From: an uncultured Caldilinea sp.
GTDB taxonomy: Bacteria; Chloroflexota; Anaerolineae; Caldilineales; Caldilineaceae
Assembly: GCF_937128415.1 (NCBI RefSeq)
Contig: NZ_CAKZMJ010000109.1
Coordinates: 8,501-72,500 of the forward strand
Direction: 5' to 3'
Length of the DNA: 64,000 nt
Shown: piece by piece, positions 55,198 to 64,000 of the stretch
Layout of the letters: each line of letters opens with the position of its first letter
Numbering within the stretch: the stretch's first letter is position 1
Position numbers and translations under genes: made by a program
The notes under the pieces: model-generated
What the model saw: the letters and a program-made list of their open reading frames with translations, nothing else
The model's database searches: none
Told to the model about the DNA's origin: nothing

Positions 55198-55306
55198 TAT
55201 TTGCTTAATCCGCCCCTATTGATTCCAAGGTTCAACATGCGTAATTTCTCACTGTGCAACTCTTATTGAATTATGGATGCACAAGGCTTGATTATACAAT
55301 TTATCT

Positions 55307-56200
<894 letters not shown>

Positions 56201-56234
56201 CCGGAAGCGCGTATCGTCCTAAGTTCACATTTCA

Positions 56235-58544
<2,310 letters not shown>

Positions 58545-58560
58545 CGCGCTCGCAGAACAA

Positions 58561-58595
58561 CGCCTTCCAGGAAGCTCCCAACTTCCTGGAAGGCG
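58561..58595. terminator. Perfect hairpin between convergent genes
   Basis: CGCCTTCCAGGAAG (58561-58574) pairs perfectly over 14 bases with CTTCCTGGAAGGCG (58582-58595) around a 7-base loop. It lies between the convergent rarA fusion and the YceI-like gene and likely ends transcription from the left side, although there is no T-run. Confidence 0.7.
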
Positions 58596-58693
58596 GACTG
58601 AGTCCGTAACCTCGCGCCTGTATTGCGTAATTTTCAACGCCGGGTCTTGTGCGCGTTTTGCATTTTCGCTCGGCTCCCGGCGCGTTCAGTCGC

Positions 58694-59515
58694 TTATCTT
58701 TGCGCCGTAAAGTCAATCTCCAAGAGCACTTCGTCGGCGACGCCGGCCACGATAGGCACGCTAGGGATACGGATGCCGAAATCGGCGTAACGAACGATAG
58801 CGGAGCCGGAGCCGCGCACCGTGTTCTCATCCACGACCGTCACCTCCATATCAAAAGTCACAGGCAATGTTGTATCTAGAATCGTAAGATCACCGGTGAC
58901 CTGAAGTTGAAACGCATCGCCGATGTCGACGGTCAAGGGCAGACCTTCGATGTTCGTCGGGCGAAAGACGATGTAGCGATAAGCGTCCTGGTTGGACCTG
59001 AGGATGTCGTTGTGAAGGCGATTGTTGCGGCGGTTGTCATCCGTGGTCAGATCGCGCGCGTCGATGCGGATTTCGCCCACTTGCACGGAAGCAGGATTGG
59101 CCGGATCGACGGTGATCTCGCCTTCCACGCGCGAGGTGACGCCCACAACTGTCTTGGGCTGGCCCATCAGAATTTCGTCGATCAAAAAGCGCGCCTCGGT
59201 GCCATCGCTGACGAAACGCAGCGTGACCGGGCCGCTGGCTTCATTGGCTGCCTCGCTTGTCTGGTTCTCCGTGGAAGCCTGCTCGGCAGAAGCCCCTGCT
59301 TCGGTGGTGGCCGCCGCAGCGTCTGACGCGCTCGCCTCGGCGTCAGCATTTGCAGACGATGGCTGTGTTTCTACGACCGTTGCAGCCGCCGGCGCCGGGG
59401 TGGCCGTAGGCGTCGGCGTCGGACTGTCGCCTCCCTGGCAAGCCGCCAGCAGCGCGCCGCCAGATAAAACTGCCAGGATTACAAAAGACAACACAATCAT
59501 CGAGCGTTTTCGCAT
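58694..59515 (-). CDS. YceI-family lipocalin-like lipoprotein
   Basis: A 273-residue exported lipoprotein: signal peptide with lipobox LLAACQ, a Thr/Pro segment (SPTPTPTATPAP) and an Ala/Glu/Ser-rich spacer to about residue 95. The remainder is a YceI domain: ARFLIDEILMGQPKTVVG, IRIDARDLTTDDNRRN, RLHNDILRSNQDAYR, and a C-terminal RIPSVPIVAGVADEVLLEID. YceI proteins bind isoprenoid-like lipids; here a polyprenyl or quinone ligand in the envelope is conceivable. AAGGAG sits well before the ATG at 59515. It is convergent with the RarA fusion. Confidence 0.88.
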   Translation of the reverse strand: MRKRSMIVLSFVILAVLSGGALLAACQGGDSPTPTPTATPAPAAATVVETQPSSANADAEASASDAAAATTEAGASAEQASTENQTSEAANEASGPVTLRFVSDGTEARFLIDEILMGQPKTVVGVTSRVEGEITVDPANPASVQVGEIRIDARDLTTDDNRRNNRLHNDILRSNQDAYRYIVFRPTNIEGLPLTVDIGDAFQLQVTGDLTILDTTLPVTFDMEVTVVDENTVRGSGSAIVRYADFGIRIPSVPIVAGVADEVLLEIDFTAQR

Positions 59516-59739
59516 AATCCTTTGCTCCTTATTCGTTGCTTTTCAAAATTGACTCCCTGTACAACACAGACAGTTCATGCAGAGCATCTGCACTGGACAG
59601 GGAGCAGTTTGCCATTGACCGACGGATGGCGCTGTATGCCCGCTTCTCAATGCTCGGCGATCGTAGGGAACCAAGCTAAATGGATGATGAAAAATATGTA
59701 AAAGGAATGTAAAGAAGGGAAGAAGCTTCGCAGGGGGCG

Positions 59740-61445
<1,706 letters not shown>

Positions 61446-61503
61446 AAAGCTGCTCCTTGAGAGCGACCGGCGGTGGCGGCGATCCATAACCGCCGGAGTG
61501 CAC

Positions 61504-62928
<1,425 letters not shown>

Positions 62929-63089
62929 AGGTCCATCGCCTCCTCAGACGATCCACGTAGAGCGCACGAAGGACGGAAAAAATGCAAAACATCCGCTTGC
63001 GCCCTTTGTGTTCCCTCTGGATCAGAAGGAAACATTTTGCGCGATAATAAAAGAGGATATTGTCAAGGACATTACTCAGGAGGTAAGCG

Positions 63090-64000
<911 letters not shown>

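Larger units (their letters stand above)
54764..55306. other. Repeat-filled intergenic region
   Basis: About 540 bases between divergent genes, mostly occupied by a duplicated CCCTC/REP block. Open frames within it are repeat artefacts. The last 40 bases contain the candidate promoter of the EEP-family gene. Confidence 0.6.

Overview
The window is GC-rich, gene-dense bacterial chromosome. The content points to a Chloroflexota member, most likely Caldilineae-like, though this is inference and not a database match. The pointers are: a menaquinone gene cluster, an auracyanin-like blue copper lipoprotein, many lipoproteins with Thr/Pro-rich linkers, a RarA-methyltransferase fusion, a DUF2905 protein, a T-box-controlled class-2-type ileS, and dispersed small palindromes in intergenic DNA. 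I saw no rRNA, tRNA, CRISPR array, prophage or complete insertion sequence.

Layout. 0-10 kb: purB overlapping an RlmM-like rRNA methyltransferase, a TolB-like propeller lipoprotein, a very recent tandem duplication of a Uma2-family nuclease gene, an uncharacterised protein and uvrA. 10-17.4 kb: a cupredoxin, two medium-chain dehydrogenases, and divergently a sugar-type ABC transporter (binding protein, stem-loop, two permeases, no ATPase). 17.7-19.5 kb: a small membrane protein and a PCuAC-type copper lipoprotein. 19.9-25.1 kb: menF-menD-menB-menC, which take chorismate through isochorismate, SEPHCHC and o-succinylbenzoate, plus the naphthoyl-CoA ring-closure step; menE, menH and menA are not here. 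25.4-30.5 kb: an ArsM-like arsenite methyltransferase behind a promoter/operator, an AAC(3)-family acetyltransferase, a ThDP lyase/synthase, DUF2905 and an aldo/keto reductase.

30.5-34.8 kb: a reverse-strand run icd, GH13 enzyme, YciI-like, aldo/keto reductase, then a 75-residue protein behind a textbook CRP-type site. 34.8-38.3 kb: a U32 peptidase-family protein (RlhA-like) and an SDR. 38.3-50.7 kb, reverse strand: PhoD-like phosphatase with a LuxR-HTH/TM/Kelch fusion, ileS with a complete T-box leader, a sugar-dehydrogenase-like propeller lipoprotein and a 1398-residue secreted lamin-tail protein. 50.9-64 kb: a degenerate histidine kinase lacking its phospho-acceptor histidine, two uncharacterised proteins, an HD protein, a duplicated repeat block, an EEP-family hydrolase, the RarA fusion, a YceI lipoprotein, an alcohol dehydrogenase, a metallophosphoesterase, a phytoene-desaturase-like oxidoreductase and a partial radical SAM (AmrS) gene running off the right edge.

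The most interesting signals are the pseudo-histidine kinase, the membrane-tethered LuxR-Kelch receptor, the multi-domain lamin-tail/PHP-like/OB protein, the CRP-type site placed near -41.5 of a small-protein promoter, the T-box, and the near-perfect Uma2 duplication. All coordinates were read by eye; start codons were chosen from ribosome-binding sites and family alignment knowledge.
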